Assembly: GCA_028023455.1 (NCBI GenBank)
Contig: JAQFVV010000031.1
Location: 6,366,926-6,430,925 of the forward strand
Direction of reading: 5' to 3'
Source: Epiperipatus broadwayi
Taxonomy: Eukaryota > Onychophora > Udeonychophora > Euonychophora > Peripatidae
DNA: 64,000 bases
This document shows, in pieces, positions 47,431 through 59,959 of this stretch. Both the position numbers and the translations under genes were made by a program. How positions within the stretch are numbered: the first letter of the stretch is position 1; the number at the start of each line of letters is the position of its first letter. The notes below the pieces were generated by a model, which saw nothing but the letters and a program-made list of their open reading frames with translations, ran no database searches and was not told the origin of the DNA.

Positions 47431-49589
47431 AAATTATGACATTAGCAGAGGGGGAAGGTATGCTTAAAAAAACTCTGATTAGAATTAAAGGAGGTTGGAT
47501 GTTAGATAATTGTAACTTGTAATGCTTTCAGGAGATATGCCCACCTGTACAATAAAAAGCCAAGACTAGAAGGTGAACCATTGCTGTCTGCCCTGATGGG
47601 AGATGAGTCATCAGTGATGGGGAGCAGTTCAAACTTGAAGCCTGCCCTGAAAAGAAGGATGAACAGACAAGTCCAGAAAAGTAGTGCCTCATGCCTGAAA
47701 AAAAGACACCTGAGCAGAGAACCTTGGTAAAAACATAACCTACAGACCTCTTTATTACACTCTCGTTATTAATTTCTTAAATACTTATAAGCTAGCTATG
47801 TACAAATGTGCACAAACTTATTATTTAACCCTTACCTAGTGAATATTCTGTAATCAACTGATAAGTACTTCATAAAACTTACCTAACACTTTTAAAGTGT
47901 ATGAACTTAATAATGTAACTCTTGTCAAATTTAAATTATACTCAATATATTTCTATCTGTGGTTATGCCTTTATTATATGTTATTATATTTGTTATGAAT
48001 TTATGCTACAATGACTCAGGCCGGAGGTTGATAATTTAGATTGTTAAAGGGGGGTGAGAGAAATGATTACAAGTTCTCTCTAATTAATTTGTAAACATTA
48101 AAGCACACACATGCCATCTCTAATCTGAAACCTATACATATATTAAATAGCTAATATGTTTTAGCTGGGTAAAGTAGGTTTGCTAGTACAAATAAAAATA
48201 TTTATAGTTAACTAACACAAGAGCGATAGTCTAAAGCATATTTCAATTAAGTCCTGATTATGCTTTATTTCTTCCTAGAAGTATAATAAAAACTATAGAG
48301 GTTAATTATAAGCTAGATATTGTAATTAATCCCTTTCTTTGGCGTGTTCGAGTATGCTAACTTATGAACTTGTATACCATGGTGTAGGGAAAAGAAGCTA
48401 TAGATTTAACACATTTTAGATTTAATAATAATCAATGCTTATTGGCATGGCAAATGGTTTTTTATAAAGCACACACACCCACATGCTTCTGCAGCTTGCT
48501 CTAGTATATATGTATTTGTTTATGGGGATTTGGTATAAGATTATTCCATAATTCATGGCCGATAGCTTTGCTTAGAACTGGAACATGAGAATCCAGATTG
48601 TTCATTTTTCAAGCTAATGAGACCTCCAGAACTAAATGTTCTTGTCTCATAGCAAGTTCTAAAGTCATGGGAACTGATCATTGAGTTGAAAAATTACATT
48701 AGGAAACATGCATTTGAGATGCCATTTATTTAGGTTAATATAGTGCTATAGAATCAGAAACTTTGCTTTAACAGATCCCAGTTCATCCCATCATTAATAT
48801 TAATAAATTCAACATTTATTTGAATGCACAATCTAGCTATGTAATAATAATATATATATAGAGAACTAATTTAAACCAACTTCAAGGTACTTGGAGTGAT
48901 TATAATTATAAATGGTCTCACTTGCAAGTTAACTGTTTGCAAACCTTATAGGCATCACATAGCATGAAGTACGCATAGTCCAAGCCATAAATTATAATGT
49001 AATAAAGTTCTTAATGTAATAATTTCCCACTTAATTGTCCCGTGCATCCAATGAGGTTCTATAACTCACTCATCCATTGTACATTTGCAGTGAATTCTAA
49101 TGCACAGAGGGATAGCCATTTTAATAATTGTTTTAAATTTTTATTAAATATATAAAATATAATATCATTTTAGGTATTTATTAATATTTCATTCCAATTT
49201 TTTAGGATTCTATTAATTTTAATTATTAAGTGAATTATATAATTAAGTCTTGTCATCTTCTGTTTATTTATCCAATTATTAATTATGCCATAAGCAATAG
49301 AAGTGTGTGTTTAGTTAATTACTTAGTTGTAGAGTCATTTTCCCTGAGTCTCTTGTTTCAGCCTTTGCTACTGCCAGCACATAGATTAATAAATTCTGAA
49401 TGTGGCTTTATATGTCATTCATAGGGTAGTGAGTCATGGAGTATTGGTGGAGCAGCTGAGGTGAGATCTGATTTGAGGTCTCAACCCTTCATCTAGATCA
49501 GTTTTGGGAGAATTTGCCAAGACTCTGGAATTTGTTCCATGAGTGTATGAATATGTCCATTACATTACATATCCCAATGATATAGATTG

Positions 49590-49672
49590 CTAAAATGTTG
49601 GATAGTGAAAAGATTAAAATATGTCCACTAAAGTTTAAAGATTTGTTATCTTAATGTAAACTGATTATATAT
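49590..49672 (+). mobile_element. SINE tail inserted in duplication copy 2
   Basis: CCACTAAAGTTTAAAGATTT, GTTATCTTAATGTAAACTGA and TTATATATATT match the end of the composite SINE family (compare about 32750-32800 and 55133-55192). Confidence 0.65.
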
Positions 49673-52600
49673 ATTGTGCCCTTTTCTATAGGTCAGTAAT
49701 AGTCCATCTCAGTCAATTATTAAAAATTTTAAATTTTAGAATATGTTCTTTTAATACATTAATTATAGTTTGTCGATTATATTTTTAAAGTACAATTTGA
49801 GGCTAAAGCAAATACGTAGTTTATAAAATTATAGTGAATCATTAAAAAATAGTTATGTAAAGCTTAAAATATTGTTTCATATGGTTGCAAAAGCTCACCA
49901 TATTAAATAACACAGATATAAATATTAAAAGTATATTTAATAAATTAGATTTTAATAGTTTAAAACTGATAAGTTAATAAATACAGTATTTAAATTTATA
50001 ATCATATTTAATAGTCAAAATTAATATAGTACATTTTAAATATAAACTTTATGATGGTGAAAATTGTATTTAATTCTATATTTTAAATTATTTTTCCAAA
50101 TTTTTATAATTATATTATTAAATATAATAAATGTATCAATTTTATTAGTCTAGGCAGAGAAATAGATTAAAAATCGTCTGTCAATGTTATTGATCATGTG
50201 ACTTGTATAATGCATACTTTCACACACACTGCTTGTTTGAATTAATAACAAAGTTTAAAATATTTTAAAAGATTGCATTATATAATTGGATGGAATTATC
50301 ACCTAGTATAAAGTAAATATTAAATATTAAGTTAACTATCATATTACATGTTTAAATGATGTAATAAAGACTAATACATTCATAATATATAAAAAAAAAT
50401 TAAATATTTTGTTTAAATAAAAATAGATAAATGGAATAGGTTATTAAAATTATTTTAAAAGTTATTTTAAATGTTTAAATAATTTTGATAAAGTAATAAT
50501 TGATTTAAAAGTAATATTTTAAATAATATTTTAAGTTAATTACGTCATAATTTGTAATTTTGAAATTCAATTATGTAAAAAATTGAAAATATGTAAATTT
50601 GTTCTCAAGCTAAAAGTAAGAATCAACCAATCAAATGAGGTATTCTTACAGACTATAAATATGAATTGCACGGGGGGTATCAGGGGAAATGTAATAATGT
50701 ATTGAAACCAGAGAAAGGTATATTAGCAGCTATAAAAGAGATAATATTTTTAAATTTTATTTTAGTCAATTTTTAATACTTTCTTATAGTTTTATTTGCA
50801 AAAAACTAATTGAAATTTTTAAAAGTATTTTGCAAAAGAGAGTTAAAAAAATAATATATTTGGGAACTTCTTGAAAATGATTTTCTAATTTTTAAAAGTT
50901 ACTTGCCAGGATTATTTTATCTGAAATTTGACCTAAACTTCGCAATGAAAAGATTGATATACTGTGGAATAAAATGGATATGAATTCTAATAATATAAAA
51001 ATGTTTTTGGAATATTTTGATACAGCTTTATTAGTGCTTCACCGGAGAACTATTCTAGTGCATAAAAATCATAGTACGGACATTATAGTGATACAATGGA
51101 AATCTATATGCCATCTAAAAAAAAAAATGTATTGAAACTATTATTTATAAGCTTATTCAAGATTTAGTTTTTTAAAATAGTATTAAGACAATTATATCTT
51201 ATGAAATGTTTATATAATATTATATCAAAAGAAGTAAAATGTTATTACCTTTCTGAAGGTAACATTTTAAAAAAAAAAATATTTTCAAGAATTAAAAAAA
51301 GAACCCAGGAGAATATGTTACTGAAGCATTTTTTGATATTAAAACCTCCAGTCTTAGAATTGTTTAAAATGTATTTAGAAAACATTTGTTTAAAAGGACT
51401 TGAAGTTTTTTAAAAAAAGTGATATATATATATAAAATACCAAACAAAAGTTTAAATGTATTAAGAAGGAAACTTATATATAAAAAAAGTGAACACATAA
51501 TTGAATAAAAAATGAATCCATGGAAATATTGTAAAAAAAGTTTATCGAATATTTTTAAAGTTAAGCTAGATGGAAGATGCATCGGATACTCCGCAGAGAA
51601 TATTAGCAGAGAATATTGAAGAAATTTCACGGGATTAATTAATATTATGATTTAATAATTATCGTCCTAAATACTAAAACCAAGGATTATTTTCTATAAA
51701 TTTTACTAAATGGATTAATATTTATTTTTATTTTTAAACTTTAACATGCTTGGAGGAGAACATTTTAAAACTCTAGAGAAAATAATAAACATTTTGGACT
51801 TATCAGAAACTATTGCCAAGAAAATATGTAATTATAGTTTTGATTCCTTTTATTTTATTAACATAGTTTAAATCTAATTTTTTTTTATAAGATTAGGAAA
51901 ACATAAAACATTAATTTGTTGATGATATAAAATTTTATAATGGAATAATCTAATAATTTAGATAAGAATATATTTTAAAATAAAGTGTATGAATGTATAT
52001 TTCTTTATGTTTGCAATGATCGGTATCTAGTGGATGAAGAAGCCTACTGAATATGATGACCAGATAAAGGTTATTTTGGTAATAATAATGACTATTAATA
52101 ATTTATAATGTATATTTTGTTTTCTTTAGATCATCTATGGATAGTAAGAATGAAGTGTAAAAGTTTTAATTATATGTAATGCAATTTTCATACAACATTT
52201 TAAAAAACATTATGAGATAGGATTGATTTAAAAATATGCATACAATGATTTTTTTTAATATATTAGTGATATAATCCAACATAATAACAAATAATTATGT
52301 GATTCTTTTAAAATTTTCATGTTAGGATATTCAAATATTGTCTGATTAGATTATATATGATTAAGCATACAGAATGATGAAGTGGACAGACTTTTCTTAT
52401 GGAACAGCTAGATTGTTTTTAAAATTATCAGTGAATTTTATTTATTGTTTTGTAAATGCAGATAGTTATTTATCAATGTAAGATGTGGAAAATCTTGAGA
52501 AATAATGTTGAGATAGTGGCTTGGAAGTACTTAGTGAACAGGAAACCAGGATGATGTTTTTAAGAAATAGGATATGATAAGGAATAGAAATAATACTTAG

Positions 52601-54690
52601 TCTTTATGTGGATATCAGCATAGTTAACAAAACCCTATGACTGGTGCACATTTTATTTGGACAGTGTTTTTTTATATTTCTTTAAATATTTGATGTTTTA
52701 ATAAAGCTGAAGAAATAGCTTTAACATCTTTTATGTACTAGAGAATATTAGACAGGTAAATGTCATACCTCTTTCTTGTAATGCACTGTGCCATGATTTT
52801 TGAGATATGTTATGAATGATATTCTAGCTTTCTTCCTTAAATCCTATGCATCTATTTTGCTATATTTATTTCATGTAACTGCATCATTCAGTAAGATATT
52901 TTGAAAAGAAATGGTAAATAATTTAGAGCTTAGGTTATGCTATCGTTTTGTATAAGATTGGTTTATTTGCTTAGAAGGAATAGAATGTTATAACTTAAAA
53001 TTGAAGGTCCAATGAATCCTAAGGAAAGAAAAGAATCATAGAATATATTTTTGAATTTATTTCGGAAATGAAATATAAATTTTGGAATAGAGTATCTAAA
53101 CAAGATGTTTTCTTTGAAATGTTAATTATTTTTAAATGCTTTATTATTATTATTTTTAAGAGAAAATAAGTATTGCATATTTTTAAAAAAACAATGATAT
53201 ACAATAAATGTAAGGAATATGCATAGTATATATTTTGTGTTTATTGAATAACAGGAATATATTGATTATTACACTTATATCATACTAAAGTAAGGCTAAA
53301 TAAGAATATATTATGATTAGTAAACATCGTGTGATAAAACACTAAAATCTAGTACTGAAATTTGGTTGAATATTTTATGTAACATTTTTGACTTTGCAAG
53401 ATGAAATTTTTTTAATATTTTGAGAAATCCATAATCATTATAAAGTTAATTTTGTTTTTATGTAGAATGTTTTACTATGAATGTTTCTTTTAAAAATAAG
53501 ATAGTTTAATAATATTAATGATGAAATATTCTGCTAATAAGTAAATATATTTATAGTAAGTTAACCATAATGAGAAACCAAAGGGTAACATTTTTTTAAT
53601 TTTGTCTTAAGTATAAATAAAGATATAACTAAACTATAAACTATTTTTTATATAACTTAGTAGATAAAAATGTAAGATTAAAATAAGTATATCCATTGTA
53701 AATAGAGTACATAAATTGTATATTTTATTTTGTTTTTGTTAATAAACTTTGTTAAAATTTGTTTTTCAAAATTTTTGTGTCTTGATTGTTTATTTCTCCC
53801 CTTCACTGCATGAAATCACAATATATTCATAACAATTGAAACAAATATATAATTTTGCACAAAAAGATAAATAGAGAGTTATATTTAAGAATTTAAATAT
53901 TTTATTGGTATTCTTTTAATTAAATAATTATAATTTTATATTATTTTATTGGTCATAAATCAGTTATCATAATAGTATACTGAATTATATGCTATCAGTT
54001 GCCACACATCCTTTGTTTATCAGATTATCATATGCTACCACGTATTTATTATATCATTACATGAAGGTAAAAGATTATATAAAATTATTTTATTATTTTA
54101 TTATGGTAATAAAAATTATAATAAAAGAAAAGATATCCAGTAGTAGTTAAACAATGAAGAATATTATTATTATTATTTATTATTATTAGTTTAAGTGTAG
54201 TAGATTATGACATAAAATCCCTTCTCATATTTTACTACCGTATTTTTAAATTAACTTAGAATAAACTTTATAAACCTGAGATTATTTTTATTGAGCTAGA
54301 TTATTACAAATAGAAGATTAAGACTTAATTATTAGTTTAATCTTAGTGAGTAATAGTTATTAAAGTCGTAAGAATACTATGAGTTGGTTATTTGAAATAG
54401 TAATAAGGGGGGGATAGTGTTCTTACGCCATTGAGGTAGTATCCTGTGGGATATTGGCTCAATGTAATCTATCTTGTCACCTGTATTTTCACTTCAAGTC
54501 TCATGAAAATATTAAATATTTGTTTAATTTATTTTTATAAATTGAACCTTATTCGTATTTTAAATTTGAGCAAGTGAAACATTTTAATTTTAATGCTGAA
54601 TATTTTATTTATTAATTATTAACTGAGCTAGAACCTGTTTGATTTTATATCATATACTATTTTGAAGTGAGGATGCACAAGTCAAGGTAA

Positions 54691-54715
54691 CATTTTGGCC
54701 CCCAACGTGGATGGC
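54691..54715 (+). promoter_or_regulatory. Retroelement primer-binding-site-like sequence
   Basis: TGGCCCCCAACGTGGATGGC at 54696-54715 closely resembles the primer-binding site complementary to the 3' end of tRNA-Lys (TGGCGCCCAACGTGGGGC). It is preceded by AAGGTAACA and TTT, as expected of an LTR ending in CA. The equivalent position in copy 1 is deleted. Confidence 0.5.
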
Positions 54716-54756
54716 ATGATGTGTAGTGGAGCTACACATAGGTTAGGTCAGAATAT

Positions 54757-55192
54757 ATATATATGAGTGGGAGATAATGATCTGGACCAACTGCAAAGAT
54801 CCTGTATGTTTTTCACATGTATGTATTCACTCATATCAGTTGTATATGATGAAATGGATAGCTGTAGGTAGCTTGATATTTTGAGATCAAATCTTTTCTA
54901 TAGATAGCATATCTGTTTATATATATATATAGTCAGTATGTATTCTGCCAATCCTTCTATCTATTTCAATGGTTATATTAATGTCCTATACATGAGGGCT
55001 CAGAATGACTTGAAGTCAACATCGGTATGTAAATAAGATCAGCATCAAAGGGCTTTGAGCATTTCATCATCAGATTTTCAATGGTATGGGTGATTGTAAG
55101 CTTGATGTGTGGAGATGAATGAAGCCTGCCCATTAATGTTTAAAAATTTGCTTTCTTAATATAAATGGAGCACTAATTATATATATATATAT
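54757..55192 (+). mobile_element. SINE of the composite family, single complete unit
   Basis: Begins GAGTGGGAGATAATGATCTGG after (TA)n. It contains ATGAAATGGATAGCTGTAGG and the B-box-like GAGATCAAATC at about 54880, then CAGCATCAAAGGGCTTTGAG, and ends CATTAATGTTTAAAAATTTG...GCACTAATTATATATATA. Both borders are (TA)n. Confidence 0.75.
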
Positions 55193-55193
55193 T

Positions 55194-57499
55194 GTAACAG
55201 GCCAGCAGATTTCTCAGAAGATAGGGGAGCACATCCTACTATGGTCAGTCTTTGGGTCTCTGAATAGAATGCAAATGATTACATGATAAAATTACACAAC
55301 CTATAATTGTATTTACTTCCAATAGACTAGCTCTACATGTTTTTGTTAACCTAAATGCAATTTGGGTAATTTCATCCAATTCTCATCCTTTTCTGGCCAT
55401 GTTATACCACAGTATTCAAACTTAGGAAGTAATTGCTTTGACTCTCTTATCAGGGATGGAGATCACACTAATAGCAGCTGTTTTACCTCTATATAGGTGA
55501 TATTTTTTTACTAAAATGTTATAAGCATATCCAAATACCATAAGATATAAAACAAAATGTGTATGCACAGTATATGTATATAAATTAAAGTTAATAACTT
55601 GATTATATCTATTTACTTCCTTTAAAATAACAGGATAATATTGATAGGTATAAGAATAATTAGCTAATAATGCTTGTGATGAATATATAAATAATGATGA
55701 GCTAGAGACCAGATTAAAATAACAAATTATAGTAACATTTCTTCATTGACAAAAATAAAATGACAAATACTAATTCACTCTGAAACATCTCAAGGATGAG
55801 CTTCTACCACATTGATATCTTATAATGATATTTATAGAATAAAGTCCTTATCCCTCTACCCATAATTCATGCATTTGACCAATTATTTACAAAGACATAT
55901 ATATATAACATTTATATATACACATCACAATTCTAACTGGCTAATTAAAACTATATACAAACATATTACAAAAGGAAAAAAATCCCTGTTGTCCAGTTAT
56001 ATTGATGGTTGTAATTCTTCTTGGTAACTCTCCCTCTATTTATAAATATTCTTAACATTAATAAGAAAAGACAATAAATTCATAGAAGGTTGTTAAATCA
56101 TCTACACAAAAACAATATACAAATAAGTTTAATTAACAATAAACAAACTAACATTAACTCTGTCATAATCTAGTGTACTACTTAATGTGAGATAAGACTG
56201 AAAATTTCTTATCTCTTATTTCACATTATGCTTCCAAGGTCAGTTAGGTGAGGAAGTCAAGCTGATCTAGATTTTATTTAATACAAATAAATATAAAAAA
56301 AAAAAAAATTTAATTAAATCTAATACTTTTCCCCTTTTTGCTCACATAATGAACTTTTCCAAAATGTTGACACATTTGCTTCCAGATGTGGAAACGAAAA
56401 TATACAGAAAAATTTACAATATACAAAAAAATAATAATAATAAAAACAAAAATCAATTTTTATCCCATAATACCCATTAAAGTTTGATGAGTCTCCTGGG
56501 AGTTATTTATTTGCAAGGTAAGTTTTTTTGGATGGATATGAAATACTGTTCCCTGGACGAGTGGCAATCTCTTGTTTGGATTAAACGACAGAGATCTTCT
56601 CCAGTTGATTTCTTCTTAATTTTAGTAGGCATTTATCCAAGACAAGGAATGTTCTTCGGATTTCCTATAAATGAGTAGGTGTTATCTTTATGCTTTCATG
56701 ACTTTATTGATGGTGTTATATTCCCTATGGTATGAACTTTTCCGCAAGAACACATTGTATAATCATATATACTATGTATATATGGGTTTAATTAATTTTA
56801 GTCAGGTATTTAGTGTTGAGTTATCTATATAGTAAAACAATTATTTATTTTGTCTTACTTTTACATGAATCAAACTAGAGTTTCTTAATCACCAAATAAT
56901 AAAATCTTTTTTTAGAAAAAAAATTACTTCTTCCAATTACTTTGGTTACTATGAAAGTTTGGCTTGTGGTAATTCTTAATATTATTTTAAAAAGATTTAA
57001 ATGTGAATATGTATATCCGTCTTTGTATTCGAATTTTTAAAAAGAAAATTAGCTTTTGTTTTACAAATGCATTATCTTATAAGGCACAAGACAATATAAC
57101 AATTCATACTACTTTTGGATCGCGCGCATAGTTTTTTTTTTTTTTTAAATATATGAACCTTGTCATTTTCCATTGTTGAGCAGACATAATATATGCAGTA
57201 GTTGGGATTAAAACAGTCATTTGTGAAAATTTTAAATTTCGTTTCCACAAGATTTAAATTAGGTCATTGTTTTGTGAGGTTTATATACAAATCATCGATA
57301 TAGTTTTCCTTAGTTAGTGACATGAAACACATGCTTTATTTTAGTGTTAGTATATATATGTTTTCCCTAGTTGTTTAATGTTTTTATCTTCTTTTTTTTT
57401 AAAAAAAAATAAAAAGATGTTTATTGTATATATAAGCATTGGAAAGAAATAATAATACTGATAAATTGCTTAGCAATTTATTGGTTAGGCAAATATTTT
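55194..57499. other. Unassigned stretch beginning TGTAACAGG
   Basis: TGTAACAGG directly after a (TA)n run recalls the start of the TGTAAC repeats, but the following sequence is not homologous to them. An imperfect hairpin TAATGTGA-GATAAGA / TCTTATC...TCACATTA lies at 56183-56228. A perfect-looking splice donor CAAG|GTAAGT at 56517/56518 sits in a 64-codon frame (56484-56678) that I do not recognise. CpG-rich GGATCGCGCGCATAG at 57119-57133. No gene supported. Confidence 0.35.
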
Positions 57500-57742
57500 A
57501 CATGACTCCAATTGGCAGAGTGTCCTAAATATTGGATGGTATGTCAGGGTTGTAACTCATCTTACAATATATATCTGGGAGATTATCAGGACCAACTTAT
57601 GAGTGCTGGTTCAACAGAAAATAAGTATATTGATCACTTATTGTTTTACATGAATGGGGTCATGTGTATTGGTTGTATGAGATGGAGTGGTTAGCTATAG
57701 GGAGCTTGAAATTCTAAGATCAAATCCCTTCTAACTGTATAT
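57500..57742 (+). mobile_element. SINE of the composite family, partial
   Basis: GAGATTATCAGGACCAAC at about 57580, GAGATGGAGTGGTTAGCTAT at about 57679 and the B-box-like AAGATCAAATCCCTTCTAA at about 57717 follow the family order. The 3' body is missing and a (TA)n-like tail ends it. Confidence 0.65.
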
Positions 57743-58337
57743 GTATATATAATTACAAAATCAAAAGTTACAAAATATTAGAACAGTACTTGATCAAGAA
57801 TGCTACTCATACTTTTTATAAAATCTGAAGAGGAGAGCCAATAAAACATAGAAATGCAAGGATATTTTCACAATTATCACAATCTCAAAAGAAATTAAAA
57901 TTAGATGCTAAATATGTATTAGACTAAGCTCAAGATTCTCTATTAGTGATTTATGACGATAATTAAAAAAGTCATATGAGTAATAATGACAGTAATAATA
58001 ATCATCATTCAACATTATAAAAATACTTTAAATATAATTAATGATATATTTTAAGAAAAAAAATCTCAACTCACTTTTACAAACTATCAAATCTCTTAAT
58101 ATTTCCAGCATATACCACAGAGTAATTAATGTATAATATAATCTCTTCCTCATAATAAAATTTCTTTTATTATCTCCCTTCCCCCCCACAATATATCCTC
58201 ATACCCCTCATATCCACTACTTCAACATCTATTGCCATGATCAGATCCATAGTTCAAGATTTAGATAAAAATAATCACATTCTTTAAATCTTATTTATCT
58301 ATTTGTGCCACTTTGCTTTTCCCATTGTTATCCAAAA
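57743..58337. other. AT-rich non-coding DNA
   Basis: Nothing recognised. Confidence 0.4.
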
Positions 58338-58412
58338 GGTCAGTCAGCCACCTTGCAAGCAAGCAGTTGGTTGCAGATGGTTGTGAGTTTGCCTCCTGGC
58401 CAGTGCTGTGAC
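58338..58412 (+). repeat. tRNA-derived SINE, copy 3
   Basis: GTCAGTCAGCCACCTTGCAA, GCAAGCAGTTGGTTGCAGA, B-box-like GAGTTTGCCTCC and GCCAGTGCTGTGACA correspond to copy 1 (17628-17708, minus). Followed by A-rich sequence and (TA)n. Confidence 0.7.
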
Positions 58413-58854
58413 ATATAGAAAAAAAATCATTTTTTACATATATATATATTATTAAAAATTATGATAGTAAGATCTCATAGTTCATTAGAATTGTTATTAA
58501 TATTAAATTTCTGTCTTTAATTACTTATAAAGTTGTTAATCAAATAAATAGTATACTAGTGAAAGATGTGAGGAGACATACAATTATTCCAAATATTACA
58601 CCTGCCTACTACTATACAATAATAATAATGATGATGATGATGATGGACTTTAATAGAAAAATATTTTGGTTGTTTTCTCATCCCTGGTGTTTGTCACAGG
58701 ATGGCGTTGATGCTAATCAAAAACATATACATATAACGATTCCAGGCCGGACCTAAATGATCGATTTGATCTAAAAAGATCTGATTTCTTAGATTTGTAA
58801 TAAAATTTTCTACTAACTAATACTATTATATGATGTTAGTTTTTTTCATTTTTT

Positions 58855-59372
58855 GTAAATGTTTATTAATCTTATCTTGTTTTTGAGTTTTGTGGGTGTG
58901 TATCTTTAAAGTTATGGTGTTTTTCTATTTTTTTTTTTTTTTTTGACTTTATGTGTGTCTTTTTAAAGTTACGGTCTTTTTTTTTTTTTGCAAGAGTAAA
59001 TCAATAATTTTATTCAAAAGCAAGACGTAATAAGTAAATGTTTATTAATCTTATCTTGTTTTTGAGTTTGTGTGTGTGTCTTTAAAGTTATGGGGCTTTC
59101 TTGAATTTTTTTTTTTGGGATTTTATATGTGTCTTTTTAAAGTTACGGTATTTTTTTTGCAAGAGTAAATCAATAATTTGATTCAAAAGCAAGATGTAAT
59201 AAGTCAATGTTTATTAATCTTAGATTGTTTTTTAGTTTGTGTGTGTGTGTCTTTAAAGTTATGGGGCTTATTCTCATTTTTTTTTGGACTTTATGTGTGT
59301 CTTTTTTTAAAGTTACGGTATTTTTGGTCAAGAGTAAATCAATCATTTTATTAAAAAAGCAAGACGTAATTC
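58855..59372. repeat. Minisatellite, three units of 164-179 bp
   Basis: Units start at about 58857, 59036 and 59207 with AATGTTTATTAATCTTA. Each contains TTTAAAGTTATG, GTGTCTTTTTAAAGTTACGG, CAAGAGTAAATCAAT and AAAGCAAGA(C/T)GTAAT. Length differences come mainly from T-runs. Confidence 0.95.
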
Positions 59373-59418
59373 TAAATCTATCAAAAGTAATGTAATTTAT
59401 ATACTACAATTTAGAATT

Positions 59419-59950
59419 GATACCCGACTACTATTAGTAAGGACCGTCATTGAAAGACTCAATTGAAAAATGATACCCGACTAATTTCCATTTTCTTTTT
59501 TTTGGGGGGGGGGGGACAGTAATGAATCAGAAAGTGGGTTGTTTTTGTTAAGTCTGTCTATATAAAAAGGGTACCATTATTGAAATACTAAATTTAAAAA
59601 TGATAGCCAACTAATTTGCATTTCTTTTGACAGTAATTAATCAGAAAGTGGGTTTTTTTTTTTTTTTTTGGTAAATCTTGTGTATATATAAAAACAAACA
59701 AACCGTAATTCAAATACTCCATTGAAAAAATCAAACCCCGTTGAATTTGCTTTTTTTTTTTTAAAGACAGTAATTAATCAGGAACTGGGTTGTTTTTGTT
59801 AGTGTGTAGATATAAAAACTAATCTTATTTTGAAATAATAAATGTAACAAAGAAAAAAAAAATACCCAACTAATTTTCTTCTTCAGACAAGTAATTCCTA
59901 ATAATTAGACACTGGGTTGTTTTTGTTTGTGTGTGTGTATATATATATAG
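59419..59950. repeat. Minisatellite, four units of 130 bp
   Basis: Units start at 59471, 59601, 59731 and 59861, exactly 130 bases apart, each with a diverged TGATACCCGACTAATTT, GACAGTAATTAATCAG and TGGGTTGTTTTTGTT. A partial unit precedes at 59419. The regular spacing despite sequence divergence points to selection on, or mechanism-driven constancy of, unit length. Confidence 0.92.
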
Positions 59951-59959
59951 CAAAAGTAA

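Larger units (their letters stand above)
46680..54755 (+). repeat. Copy 2 of the direct duplication of about 8 kb
   Basis: Matches 33228-41573 throughout. Private changes: a 53-bp tandem duplication at 47325-47430 (GCTTATAGCATACATGTAAA twice), an insertion of about 65 bp at 48437-48505, and a SINE tail at 49590-49672 where copy 1 has other sequence. At its right end it carries a primer-binding-site-like sequence (54696-54715) and joins a (TA)n run and a SINE at 54755. No conserved reading frame. Confidence 0.9.

Noticed and set aside
51240-51265. Second LTR end (AAGGTAACATTTT) inside copy 2
   Set aside because: The match to the sequence before the primer-binding-like site is 13 bases of AT-rich DNA, is part of a local hairpin, and lacks any primer-binding sequence after it.
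51201-51413. 70-codon frame in duplication copy 2
   Set aside because: The corresponding sequence in copy 1 (about 38160-38370) has several stops and indels in this frame.
55194-55210. Further member of the TGTAAC repeat family
   Set aside because: Only the first nine bases (TGTAACAGG) agree; the sequence that follows shares no landmarks with copies A or C.
56484-56678. Exon with a consensus splice donor at 56517/56518
   Set aside because: The donor lies inside the frame, the residues match nothing I know, and no acceptor or neighbouring exon is evident.
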